In this document: piece after piece, positions 1 to 8,152 of the stretch
How positions within the stretch are numbered: the stretch's first letter is position 1
How the letters are laid out: every line of letters starts with the position of its first letter
Virus record (IMG/VR): IMGVR_UViG_3300025112_006453
Location: 1-55,561 of that record
Length of the DNA stretch: 55,561 nt
Origin: a virus
Strand: one strand, 5' to 3'
Program-made: the position numbers and the translations under genes
Notes under the pieces: generated by a model
What the model was told of the DNA's origin: nothing
Seen by the model: the letters and a program-made list of their open reading frames with translations, nothing else
The model's database searches: none

Positions 1-1
1 T

Positions 2-775
2 TCTTATATTCCACATGCTGTAAAGCCTAATATTTTTAAGCCCCTAGAAGAAGAAGTAGTAAAAGGATTTAAAGCTCAGAAAGGTCTGGCTGATAAATTT
101 GTTTGCTTTTGGAACAGTCGGAATGCACGAAGAAAGCAATCGGGAACACTAATTTGGTGGTTCAAAGAATTTTTGGACAAAGTCGGGCACGACAAGGCCA
201 CACTCATTATGCACACCGACGTAAAAGATCCTCATGGTCAAGATTTAGAAGCCATCATACACGAACTTGGGCTTACAAACGGGGAGATTCTTTTTTCTCG
301 AGAGAAGATTGATCCGACCAGCCTAGCTATGTTGTATAATATGGCCGACGTTACTATAAACCTTTCGGACGCCGAAGGCTTCGGCCTATCGGCTCTTGAG
401 TCACTTTCTAGTGGCACCCCGGTAATTGTGACGATGACCGGAGGCCTCCAAGATCAAGTTACGGATGGTAAAAATTGGTATGGTATTGGTATTGAGCCGG
501 CATCTAAAGCTATTATTGGTTCTCAACAGGTTCCATATATTTATGAGGATCGATTAAATAAAAATGATTTCATAGTTGCCTTGGAGCAGATGTATGAGAT
601 AGGTTCTGACGGCCGCCGTGAGTGGGGTCTTAAGTGCAGAGACTGGGTGGAGAAGAATTTTAATTTTGAGAATTTTGTGGAAGCATGGGATGAATTATTT
701 GAAAAGATTAATACCGAAAAGGGATCTTGGGATAGCAGAACTGGCTATACGCCCTATGAAGTGAGGACGTTCTAA
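2..775 (+). CDS. Glycosyltransferase, GT4-like, 5' end outside window
   Basis: The open frame is already running at base 2, so the start lies upstream; the ATG at 173 is internal. The visible 257 residues hold the C-terminal half of a GT-B enzyme. It has a motif DAEGFGLSALESLSSGTP near visible residues 124-141, which is the EX7E-type nucleotide-sugar binding signature of GT4 retaining transferases. A short strand-rich segment (ADKFVCFWNSRNARR) precedes it and matches the usual linker into the second Rossmann domain. The role inferred is sugar transfer from a nucleotide sugar to a glycan acceptor in the cytoplasm. It ends on the first base of the next ATG (TAATG), so it belongs to the same transcript as the genes that follow. 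Family-level call is good; donor and acceptor are unknown. Confidence 0.85.
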   Translation, partial: SYIPHAVKPNIFKPLEEEVVKGFKAQKGLADKFVCFWNSRNARRKQSGTLIWWFKEFLDKVGHDKATLIMHTDVKDPHGQDLEAIIHELGLTNGEILFSREKIDPTSLAMLYNMADVTINLSDAEGFGLSALESLSSGTPVIVTMTGGLQDQVTDGKNWYGIGIEPASKAIIGSQQVPYIYEDRLNKNDFIVALEQMYEIGSDGRREWGLKCRDWVEKNFNFENFVEAWDELFEKINTEKGSWDSRTGYTPYEVRTF

Positions 776-2034
776 TGTTACAAAAAATTCTTGTTAAAGG
801 GCCCGCGCTCTCCCGCTCGGGTTATGGAGAACAAACTAGGTTTGCATTGCGAGCACTAAAGTCTCGCGAAGATTTATTCGATATTTATGTTATTAACACC
901 CCGTGGGGAGGTACGGGTCAAATTGTCGAAAATGGAGAAATGCAACAGTGGATCCACGAAGTTATGACCAAAACGAGTCACTATGCTTCCCAGGGCGGCC
1001 AATTCGATCTATCTTTACAAGTTACGATTCCTCCCGAGTTTGAAAAAATTGCTCCAATCAATATTGGGTATACGGCTGGGATCGAGACTACGAAAGTGGC
1101 CCCCCAGTGGATTGAAAAATCAAATGCGGTAGTTGATAAGATAATTACAGTATCGCAGCACTCAAAGACGGTTTTTGAAAACACCAAATATGATGCCACA
1201 AACAAACAGACCGGGGAACAGGTTACAGGGTGGGGGCTGCAAGTACCAGTCGAAGCTGTTGGTTATCCTGTGCGACTGGCTGAGGCTGAAGCCGTCGATA
1301 TTAACTTAACAACAAGTAAGAATTTTTTGACCATTTCTCAGTGGGGCCCCCGAAAAAACTTAGATAATACCATAAAATGGTTTGTACAAGAGTTTGCAGA
1401 CGACGAGGATGCTGGACTTATTATAAAAGCTAATACCGCTTCTGATTCAATTATTGATCGTGTACAAACCGTAAATCGCCTCGAAGCTTTGTTAAGCACC
1501 ACCGGTGATCGAAAATGTAAGGTCTACTTAATTCACGGAGAACTGACTGAAGGCCAGCTGGGGTGGCTCTATCAGCACCCTACAATACAGGCTCTAATCA
1601 ATATTGCTCATGGAGAAGGATATGGACTGCCTTTATTTGAGGCCGCTTATAATGGGCTGCCAGTCATAACTATCACGTGGGGAGGCCAACTAGACTTTCT
1701 TTGCAGGAGCAATAAGAAAGGTAAACAAGTGCCACACGTTATTCGTGTTGACTATGATATTTCGCCTGTGCAAAAAGAGGCGGTTTGGGAAGGGGTTATC
1801 CAAAAAGACTCTATGTGGGCATATGCCAAAGAAGCCTCCTACAAACGAGCGCTGCGTGAGGCCATAGAGAAACAGAAACACTATCGCTCTCGCGCCAAAC
1901 TTCTTCAAAAGACGATACATCAGAACTTTTCTGAGGACGTTATGTTAGAGAAATTTGTAGCATGTGTTCATAAGGAGCCCGACGAAGAAGTAGTTGAGTG
2001 GCTTAAAAAGATCGAGGAAATGGAATCGCTGTGA
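775..2034 (+). CDS. Glycosyltransferase, GT4-like (GT-B fold)
   Basis: This 419-residue protein has a full GT-B layout. The N-terminus KILVKGPALSRSGYGEQTR (residues 4-22) looks like the acceptor-side loop of phage and bacterial GT4 enzymes. A segment SISQWGPRKNLDNTIKWF-like around residues 184-201 opens the donor domain, and HGEGYGLPLFEAAYNGLPVI near residues 278-297 carries the EX7E donor motif. Its length is normal for the family. The start overlaps the preceding stop by one base, with GAGG about 13 bases upstream. Together with the preceding gene it forms a tandem pair of related transferases that probably add successive sugars. Substrates cannot be read from the sequence. Confidence 0.87.
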   Translation: MLQKILVKGPALSRSGYGEQTRFALRALKSREDLFDIYVINTPWGGTGQIVENGEMQQWIHEVMTKTSHYASQGGQFDLSLQVTIPPEFEKIAPINIGYTAGIETTKVAPQWIEKSNAVVDKIITVSQHSKTVFENTKYDATNKQTGEQVTGWGLQVPVEAVGYPVRLAEAEAVDINLTTSKNFLTISQWGPRKNLDNTIKWFVQEFADDEDAGLIIKANTASDSIIDRVQTVNRLEALLSTTGDRKCKVYLIHGELTEGQLGWLYQHPTIQALINIAHGEGYGLPLFEAAYNGLPVITITWGGQLDFLCRSNKKGKQVPHVIRVDYDISPVQKEAVWEGVIQKDSMWAYAKEASYKRALREAIEKQKHYRSRAKLLQKTIHQNFSEDVMLEKFVACVHKEPDEEVVEWLKKIEEMESL

Positions 2035-2879
2035 GCCAAGTAATCTTTTTACAAGATTTCTTTGTTCATCAGCATCTTGGGGGAGGCGAACTGCATGACG
2101 CAGTTGTAATTAATTACTTCAAAAGCAGGGGTCTTCTCTATGATGAAGTAAATACATATAATGTTACGCCCGAGTACATTCTTCAAAACACCGATAAAGC
2201 GTGGTTTATAAGTAATTTTGTAGCACTAAAAAATGTTTGTAAAGCTTTGTTGGCAAAATACTGCAAATATGTGATATATGAACATGATTATAAGTTTCTA
2301 AAAAATAGAAACCCGATCGTTTACCCAAATTTTTTGGCTCCAGATAAAAGTCATAAATATAATTTTTCCTTTTATCAAAATGCAGAAAAGATAATTTGCT
2401 TAAGTAAATTTCACAAAAAGATATTTGATGATAATCTGGGTCTTTCAAACATTGATAACATCAATTGCAGTATGTGGGAGGATTCGGATCTAGAACTAAT
2501 GAAGTCACTTAACAATAGCCCGAAAAATGGAAAATATGCTGTTATTCAATCAGATAACAAAATAAAAAAAACGAAGGAGACTGTCTCATACTGCGAGAAG
2601 GCGCAGATTAACTTTGATTTAATAAAGGCGGACAATCATCATGATTTTTTGAAGATCCTGGCGCCATATCAGGCGTTAGTATTCCAAACCGGACACCCAG
2701 AGCCAACGCCGCGTATAGCTGTGGAAGCTAAAATGCTTAATTGTAATTTTATGTCGCAGAAGAATTTGATCGGTGTTGCTCACGAAGACTGGTTTCATTT
2801 AAACGGAAATGCTTTGATTAAAGAAGTGAGAGATATGCGTGATAAGGCCTGTTTGAAACTAGAAAGCATTCTTTTGTGA
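2031..2879 (+). CDS. Putative glycosyltransferase, phage type
   Basis: The protein has 282 residues and a GTG start that overlaps the preceding stop as GTGA. The N-terminus contains FFVHQHLGGGELHDAVV (residues 9-25), the glycine-rich loop seen at the start of GT-B enzymes. The C-terminal half has YAVIQSDNKIKKTKE, HPEPTPRIAVEAKMLNC and an NLIG/EDWF segment. This matches the reduced donor domain of phage proteins that are usually annotated as glycosyltransferases. A clear EX7E motif is not present; the acidic position sits in AVEAKML. It lies inside a run of transferases with which it is translationally coupled, which supports a sugar-transfer role, but the family assignment is weaker than for its neighbours. 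Confidence 0.6.
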   Translation: MSQVIFLQDFFVHQHLGGGELHDAVVINYFKSRGLLYDEVNTYNVTPEYILQNTDKAWFISNFVALKNVCKALLAKYCKYVIYEHDYKFLKNRNPIVYPNFLAPDKSHKYNFSFYQNAEKIICLSKFHKKIFDDNLGLSNIDNINCSMWEDSDLELMKSLNNSPKNGKYAVIQSDNKIKKTKETVSYCEKAQINFDLIKADNHHDFLKILAPYQALVFQTGHPEPTPRIAVEAKMLNCNFMSQKNLIGVAHEDWFHLNGNALIKEVRDMRDKACLKLESILL

Positions 2880-3580
2880 GGCACAACATATTAACTGTAG
2901 TAAATGAGGGGTATGCCGATTTTGGGAAGCTCTTTTTAAATTCATTATTTGAAAACGTAGACCTTCAACAAGTTGATAAAATATTAGTGCATGATACAGG
3001 ACTCTCCCAGAGTACAATAGAATACTACAATTATTTTCCAAAAGTTGAGATTGTTCCGACCGGCGCCAATTACCGATCTAATGAAATACATGACAAAGGG
3101 TGGAAAGATAACACTTACTCTAAAACAAAATATTTACTCGAGTCGCTAGAAGAAAGAGGACTTCCTACCCTGATGATTGATTCCGATTGTATATTTGCTT
3201 CATCTTTTGACGATTTAATAGATGAGAAAGCAGACATAGTTGTTTGTTCGCGAAATCGAGAAGGGTTTTCGAAATATATTGGTTCTTTTTTTGGCGCCAT
3301 AAACGTTGAAAAATCTAAGGACTTTTTATCGAAATGGATTAAGAATGTTGAATTATTACAGGATACCACCGAAATGAAACATTGCGAAAGCCCCGCGCTT
3401 TCCAAAACTATTGATGAAGAAACTATCGTAGCCCAAGAGTTACCCGAGCAAACAATATCAGCAACTTTTCCCGACAGCACTTCACTTATATATCATTTAA
3501 AATCAGACTATTATGCCACCACCATCGAGCAGCGGCTTTCGTTGCCTCATTCAACACCATTTAGAAAGAGATATTTGTAA
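2876..3580 (+). CDS. GT-A type nucleotide-diphospho-sugar transferase-like protein
   Basis: This 234-residue protein starts at a GTG overlapping the previous stop. The layout fits a GT-A fold: an N-terminal strand-helix unit (ILTVVNEGYADFGKLFLNSL), then PTLMIDSDCIFASSFDDL near residues 97-114, where D102-S103-D104 is a DXD metal/nucleotide-sugar motif. A GSFFGAINVEKSKDFLSKWI segment follows, typical of the acceptor side of nucleotide-diphospho-sugar transferases of the PF03407 kind. Near the end, LIYHLKSDYY matches the pattern where a late histidine helps bind metal. It is probably one step of the glycan assembly encoded by this cluster. The specific linkage is unknown. Confidence 0.65.
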   Translation: MRHNILTVVNEGYADFGKLFLNSLFENVDLQQVDKILVHDTGLSQSTIEYYNYFPKVEIVPTGANYRSNEIHDKGWKDNTYSKTKYLLESLEERGLPTLMIDSDCIFASSFDDLIDEKADIVVCSRNREGFSKYIGSFFGAINVEKSKDFLSKWIKNVELLQDTTEMKHCESPALSKTIDEETIVAQELPEQTISATFPDSTSLIYHLKSDYYATTIEQRLSLPHSTPFRKRYL

Positions 3581-4287
3581 TGTCTCTATCGGTAGTAATA
3601 ACCACGTTCAACAGAAGCGAAGTTCTAAGACAAAATCTTGATCAGTTTAAGAAGCAGACAGACATGGATTTTGAGATTGTCGTAGCCATTGACGGCTCGA
3701 CCGATGATACGAAGGAAATGCTAGCAGGCTACGATGCGCCATTCTCAATTAAATGGGTTGATACCGAAATAAAAGATAAATATTGCTTAGCAAAAGCAAG
3801 AAACATGGGTATAATAGAGACTACAAAGCCTATTATTGTAATATTAGATGATGATAGTTTTCCTGTGGGGGGTTTTGTGGCAGCACACAAATCTAGCGTC
3901 ATGCCGAAAGTATTAACTGGCGGTTATCGTAACTCTCACGATCCAAAGGATTCCTTGCACCCTAAGATGAAAAAGACACTTTTAAAATATGGAATCAAAA
4001 AGCCACAACCTATAACCGAAAGGATTGTAGAAAACAACGCATGCATGCTGCGCAAGGACTGGATTGGTTGTGGCATGTTTTCGGAAAGGTTTGAGGGGTA
4101 TGGCGGTTGCGGACAGGAGTTTGTAGCTCGCTTGGCTCATCAGGGGTTTAAGTATCAATTTAATCCAGAGGCGATGATGTATCACCATCGGGAGTTTGAG
4201 GGAGACAATGGTCTCACTAGAGAAATAAAAAATAGGCAAGCAAGCGAATCAGTTCAAATGATTCAGAAACATTGTTGGAGTTATTAA
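3580..4287 (+). CDS. Glycosyltransferase family 2 (GT-A)
   Basis: The 235 residues show the GT2 signature in order: SVVITTFNRSEVLRQNL at 4-20, AIDGSTDDTKEML at 37-48, AKARNMGI at 71-78, and the metal-binding D90-D91-D92 in ILDDDSFP. The C-terminal third has GMFSERFEGYGGCGQEFVAR (about 165-184), which corresponds to the W-G-x-E-D acceptor/catalytic region of galactosyl- and N-acetylhexosaminyl-type GT2 enzymes. Here the expected G-E-D is replaced by G-Q-E. MMYHHREFEGD near the end supplies the usual histidine. The start overlaps the previous stop by one base. An inverted repeat covers the stop codon. Confident at family level only. Confidence 0.88.
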   Translation: MSLSVVITTFNRSEVLRQNLDQFKKQTDMDFEIVVAIDGSTDDTKEMLAGYDAPFSIKWVDTEIKDKYCLAKARNMGIIETTKPIIVILDDDSFPVGGFVAAHKSSVMPKVLTGGYRNSHDPKDSLHPKMKKTLLKYGIKKPQPITERIVENNACMLRKDWIGCGMFSERFEGYGGCGQEFVARLAHQGFKYQFNPEAMMYHHREFEGDNGLTREIKNRQASESVQMIQKHCWSY

Positions 4288-4303
4288 CAAATGAATTTGT
4301 TAA
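4284..4303. repeat. Perfect inverted repeat at the GT2 stop codon
   Basis: TTAACAAAT and ATTTGTTAA flank a 2-base centre. The repeat includes the stop codon of the GT2 gene and lies just upstream of the sulfotransferase ribosome binding site (GAGGGGAAGGA at 4310-4320). The stem is A/T-rich and no T run follows, so it is not a classic intrinsic terminator. It may be an mRNA-processing hairpin or a protein-binding palindrome, or chance in A/T-rich DNA. Confidence 0.4.
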
Positions 4304-4320
4304 AGTAGAGAGGGGAAGGA

Positions 4321-4989
4321 ATGTCCTTTGTAGATAAAAATGAAGAAATATGTTTCATTCATATTGCAAAGAATGCTGGTAAATCTATTTCTTCTGCTCT
4401 AAAGAAACATTTTGAACCTTCCGAAGCTTCTGCTGGTCGTCACCCCTGGGGACTTGGCTCGGGCCACTGCACGTATTATCAGGCTCTGCGCGATTTTCCA
4501 GAAACATCTAAAAAATGGTATGCTTTTGCAGCTGTGAGAGAGCCAGTTGATAGGCTGGTGTCTGCCTACTATTATTTAAATGGGATCCCATCCCCGGGCT
4601 GGGAAGAAACCCTCAAATTTGATAAATTCGTAGAGGCTATTTACCGACTTTCTTGGGGTGGCGGCAACGATCGCTGGTCACCAGATTTGTGGTGGAAAGA
4701 TTATGCCCGGCGCTCCTTAAGCGGACAAAAATCGCGCTGGGCCCTCCCACATATAGTCCCTCAAAACTTTTATTTTAATGATAATCATAATATTAATTTA
4801 TTTAAGTTGGATAAACTTGATGAAATGTCTTTAGTCTTTAAGGAGAAATTTGACTGTGATCTCCACATCCCGCATCTTGGTGCCAGCGTAAACCGAAAGA
4901 ATATTGAGATTTCAACACATCAACTTAAAATAATTGAAAAAATTTATGAAAAGGATTTTGAAATTTATGGTCGGTTATCGTCGAAATGA
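4321..4989 (+). CDS. PAPS-dependent sulfotransferase (Sulfotransfer_2-like)
   Basis: This 222-residue protein has both cofactor motifs of the carbohydrate sulfotransferase family. FIHIAKNAGKSISSAL (12-27) is the 5'-phosphosulfate loop with the lysine expected to contact the sulfate. FAAVREPVDRLVSAYYYL (69-86) is the 3'-phosphate binding segment, with R73 and S81 in the expected places. Size fits the bacterial and phage members of this family. The role inferred is transfer of sulfate from PAPS to a sugar hydroxyl, modifying the glycan made by the neighbouring transferases. It has a strong ribosome binding site (GGGGAAGGA directly before the ATG), unlike most genes around it. The sugar acceptor is unknown; host PAPS would be needed. 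Confidence 0.85.
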   Translation: MSFVDKNEEICFIHIAKNAGKSISSALKKHFEPSEASAGRHPWGLGSGHCTYYQALRDFPETSKKWYAFAAVREPVDRLVSAYYYLNGIPSPGWEETLKFDKFVEAIYRLSWGGGNDRWSPDLWWKDYARRSLSGQKSRWALPHIVPQNFYFNDNHNINLFKLDKLDEMSLVFKEKFDCDLHIPHLGASVNRKNIEISTHQLKIIEKIYEKDFEIYGRLSSK

Positions 4990-4995
4990 GAGAAG

Positions 4996-5619
4996 TTGCA
5001 ATTAAAAAAATATGTAGTAAATTTGATGAAAAAACTTAACAATTATAAAACTTACAAAGACTATCTTCTTCATCAGGCTGCCAAAACGACAGACCCCTAT
5101 CGTAGGGAAAAGTGGCTCGGTAAAGAATGGGATATAAAACTAGATGGATTTAAAAAGATCTTTATCGAAAAAGAAGAGTTACTTAAAGAATGTCGGAATG
5201 TCCTGTGCGTCGGCGCCCGTACAGGACAAGAGGTGGTGGCCCTCAAAGATTTGGGATATCATGCTGTGGGGATTGATTTAATTCCATGTGCTCCTCACGT
5301 TATTCATGGCGATATGCACAACCTTGAGTTTGAAAATAACTCATTTGACTGCGTTTTTTCTAATGTATTTGATCATTCTTTACATCCAGAGAAAAAATGT
5401 AGCGAGATAGAGAGAGTGTTATCTCCAGACGGAGTTATAATCATGCAATTTCAACTAAATGTTTCACAAGATAAATATACAGAGGTTGAAATCAACAGTC
5501 TCCTTGATGATGTGGTGCCTCTGTTTGATAACTGTACGGTTGTTTCTTGCGGCCCAATTGCTGCTAATTTTGCGGCCATGAATCACGAACTTGTTTTGAG
5601 AAAGAACCTGAGCTCATAA
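4996..5619 (+). CDS. SAM-dependent methyltransferase, class I (Methyltransf_11-like)
   Basis: The protein has 207 residues from the TTG at 4996, or 197 from the in-frame ATG at 5026. The TTG has AGAGAAG directly before it, while the ATG has no ribosome site, so I kept the longer form with low certainty. Motif I is VLCVGARTGQEVVAL (69-83), then VGIDLIP (91-97), HGDMHNLEFENNSFDCVFSN around 104-123, and IERVLSPDGVIIMQF around 147-161. This is the classic order of a class I methyltransferase with motifs I, II, IV and VI. It probably methylates a sugar or a cyclitol of the cluster product, though other small-molecule substrates are possible. Confidence 0.8.
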   Translation: MQLKKYVVNLMKKLNNYKTYKDYLLHQAAKTTDPYRREKWLGKEWDIKLDGFKKIFIEKEELLKECRNVLCVGARTGQEVVALKDLGYHAVGIDLIPCAPHVIHGDMHNLEFENNSFDCVFSNVFDHSLHPEKKCSEIERVLSPDGVIIMQFQLNVSQDKYTEVEINSLLDDVVPLFDNCTVVSCGPIAANFAAMNHELVLRKNLSS

Positions 5620-5620
5620 A

Positions 5621-6283
5621 ATGCTGAAAGACATATTAGATACTCACCTGTCGGAGATAGAGGTACCCCGCGACTACCAGCGAATTTGGGATGAGGTTAA
5701 TCTGCCAACACAAATACGAAAAGCAGAAAGAAACAATCTTCCGCCTGCACAGAGAGAGGCTGTTTTTGAGAGGCTCTCGAAACGTGGCTATTATTTAACC
5801 CAGATAGCTCACAAATATGGCGCCAAAAACATATTGGAAGTGGGAACAGCAGAAGGCTGGCAGTTTTTTAGTTTTGGGGAGTATTGCCGCGGCGAATCTG
5901 GCCATGTCTGGAGTTGCGATGTAGAAGATAAGTACGATAAATCATACGCCCAAAAATATTCCGATGTGTGCACCTTCGTACATGGCGATAGCGCTAAATT
6001 AACTGCTAAGCTTCGCGAAGAAAATGTAAAGATTGATTTATTTTACGTCGACGGATCTCATGAGCGAGGTGCCGTAATAAGAGACGTTTTGAACTTGAAA
6101 GAACTACAATCCGACGAGAGGACTCCTATTTGGATTTTTGACGACTATGATCAAAGATTTGGGTGTTATAATGACATTGCAATGATTCTAGATAAGGTGC
6201 CATCATATTTTGTATACTCAGTTGGCAAGACGGCCAGCAATAATCCAAATCACCAAGTCGTTGTTCGAGGAAGATTTCCATGA
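5621..6283 (+). CDS. SAM-dependent methyltransferase, class I (Methyltransf_24-like)
   Basis: In these 220 residues motif I is NILEVGTAEGWQFFSFGEY (70-88), an acidic strand end WSCDVED sits at 98-104, and HGDSAKL at 121-127. FYVDGSHERGAVIRDVLNL (141-159) is the VDGxH signature of the Methyltransf_24 group, which often modifies sugars. WIFDDYD near 171-177 completes the fold. It follows the previous methyltransferase after a single base and overlaps the next gene by ATGA, so the two methyltransferases are probably co-translated. A sugar O-methyltransferase role is inferred from the family and the context; the acceptor is not known. Confidence 0.78.
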   Translation: MLKDILDTHLSEIEVPRDYQRIWDEVNLPTQIRKAERNNLPPAQREAVFERLSKRGYYLTQIAHKYGAKNILEVGTAEGWQFFSFGEYCRGESGHVWSCDVEDKYDKSYAQKYSDVCTFVHGDSAKLTAKLREENVKIDLFYVDGSHERGAVIRDVLNLKELQSDERTPIWIFDDYDQRFGCYNDIAMILDKVPSYFVYSVGKTASNNPNHQVVVRGRFP

Positions 6284-7227
6284 AAATATTATATATTGAA
6301 AGACAACATACTGATACTTTTTCATATTATAATGAAATCATGAAAGCTGTTGGAAATGAGGCACAAACATATCAATATTCTAATTGGTCTCCAAAACAAA
6401 AACTGAACTTACACGTCCGAGACCTGGCCACATACATTAGAGCCACCAACTTTGTACCAGAAGTATTTTTATTTGGTTTCGGCTGGACCGACTGTTCTTA
6501 TGATTATCCCAACGTTATAGATGGTCTGCGCGAGAGTGGAATCCCCACAGCCGTAATTCTAAACAAAGAATATGCCGCCTTAGATAAGAAGCTTGATTGG
6601 ATAAAAGATTTAAATCCTATATGCGCATTTACAGTTCATCATGATTATCAAGAATATGAAAAAACTACAGGTATTCCATTCTATCAATTACCGTTTGCCG
6701 TCAATCCGAATATCTTTAAAGATTATGGAGAAGAATATGATTGCGACTTTGGGTTTACTGGAATAGTGCGCCCGGAGCAAACAAACAATTGGCGTCAAAA
6801 GATCGAGGAGCGCAGCAGAGAATGGGAAGATATTAATTTTTCGTTTTCTGCCCATCGCCGCGATACTCTGGAAAGCTATGCTAGGCGCATTAGCCGATCT
6901 AAAATATGGCTTAGCACAACTGGACCCGGCGATTTAGTGGGGCCGAGATATTATGAAGTAATGGCAGCCGGAAGAACTCTTTTGATGTGTAATCGATTTG
7001 ATAGAGGATATGAAGGTCTCTTTAGTGAAGACGAACACTGTGTTATGTTTGAAACCCTGGAAGAGCTAGAAGATAAACTTCGGTATTATCTTGCAAACGA
7101 AGACAAGCGCGTACAAATCATACGAAATGCTCAGGCACACACTCTCAAACACCACACATGGCAGGAAAGAGCCCAGAGGGTGATATCAGGTATTACAGAA
7201 AATTTGGAGAAAAAAACAGATGAGTAA
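6280..7227 (+). CDS. Glycosyltransferase, CgeB/Glyco_trans_1_2-like
   Basis: This 315-residue protein has a C-terminal half matching the CgeB-like GT-B donor domain: DCDFGFTGIVRPEQTNNWRQ at about 151-170, LVGPRYYEVMAAGRTLLMCN at about 224-243 (the conserved R-x-Y-E-x-x-A-x-G signature), then MFETLEELEDKLRYYL and the closing HTWQERAQRVI helix. The N-terminal half has the Rossmann start KILYIERQHTDTFSYYNEIM and HDYQEYEKTTG before the linker. The ATG overlaps the preceding stop and AGGAAG sits 6-11 bases upstream. It probably adds one sugar in the pathway. Donor specificity cannot be read. Confidence 0.82.
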   Translation: MKILYIERQHTDTFSYYNEIMKAVGNEAQTYQYSNWSPKQKLNLHVRDLATYIRATNFVPEVFLFGFGWTDCSYDYPNVIDGLRESGIPTAVILNKEYAALDKKLDWIKDLNPICAFTVHHDYQEYEKTTGIPFYQLPFAVNPNIFKDYGEEYDCDFGFTGIVRPEQTNNWRQKIEERSREWEDINFSFSAHRRDTLESYARRISRSKIWLSTTGPGDLVGPRYYEVMAAGRTLLMCNRFDRGYEGLFSEDEHCVMFETLEELEDKLRYYLANEDKRVQIIRNAQAHTLKHHTWQERAQRVISGITENLEKKTDE

Positions 7228-8152
7228 AGGCAAACATAACGCAGCAATTTATTTGTTATCATCTCGAACCTCTATGCTTAAAAAATCTTTAGAATTTTTA
7301 TATTCAAACTGGAATAATGAGTATGATTATCCCGTATATGTACATTATTTCGACAACATCTATAGTCAAGAATTTATTAATAATATTACAAGCACTATTT
7401 CACCGAAGATTTCTTTTCATCAAATTGATTACGAAGTTCCCGAACATATACCCGAAGAGACGTTATTCTATAATCGCAAATATTTGAAATATGTTCGTAC
7501 TTCATTTCCACCGGCAAGAATTGGATACTTGCACATGGAACATTTTGTTAATAATTTCCACAAATATGGTGAAAAGGGCTGTTTAATTAAAGATTTAGAG
7601 AAATACGATTATTTGATGAGGATTGATGACGACTCGTGGTTTAAGGAGAAAATAGATTTTGATCTCTTTGATCGCGTTCAGGATGTTCCTGTGGCCACTG
7701 CGTATAGCTGGCGACACGCGCATTGGCGCCATGAGCAAACTACTGAAAATCTATGGAAATTTTATTTGGCATATTTAAATATTAAAAATATTAAGCCCGA
7801 AAGTATCAAAAACAATATTCTAAGAGAGGCCGCCATGACGCGTAGCACAGAGCTAACATTCCCACAGACAGTAGAAGTTAGTTGTGGTAACTTGAATATT
7901 TATAATATTAAGATGCTCTTGAATGCCGGTTATGAAGACTGGATGAATTTTGTTAATGATTACGGCGGCGCCTACAAGCATCGTTGGGGCGATATTGAAA
8001 CAATAGCATTATTTACTGGCACGATGTTTGAGTATCCTCTTCGAGTTCTGGGGCTAAAAGAAAAGGGACTTTATAATCCCCAGCTCCCTGGCTGGACGTA
8101 TGCTCCGAGTACACTACATAATGAAGGGCCTTCGAGAGGAAAAAAAAGCTAA
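7220..8152 (+). CDS. GT15-like (mannosyltransferase-type) glycosyltransferase
   Basis: The 310-residue protein resembles the Kre2/GT15 family of alpha-1,2-mannosyltransferases in the order of features. Residues about 9-21 (AAIYLLSSRTSML) open the fold, and YPVYVHYFDNIYSQEF (about 39-54) follows. RIGYLHMEHFVNNF at about 99-112 corresponds to the family's GYxHMxRF segment. YDYLMRIDDDSWF at about 129-141 is the family's YYWRxxPDxxF region with a real DDD. GYEDWMNFVNDYGGAYKHRWGD further on fits the acceptor/catalytic part. GT15 is best known in fungi and appears scattered in viruses and bacteria. It overlaps the previous gene by eight bases. I am confident in the fold and less so in the sugar. 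Confidence 0.68.
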   Translation: MSKGKHNAAIYLLSSRTSMLKKSLEFLYSNWNNEYDYPVYVHYFDNIYSQEFINNITSTISPKISFHQIDYEVPEHIPEETLFYNRKYLKYVRTSFPPARIGYLHMEHFVNNFHKYGEKGCLIKDLEKYDYLMRIDDDSWFKEKIDFDLFDRVQDVPVATAYSWRHAHWRHEQTTENLWKFYLAYLNIKNIKPESIKNNILREAAMTRSTELTFPQTVEVSCGNLNIYNIKMLLNAGYEDWMNFVNDYGGAYKHRWGDIETIALFTGTMFEYPLRVLGLKEKGLYNPQLPGWTYAPSTLHNEGPSRGKKS

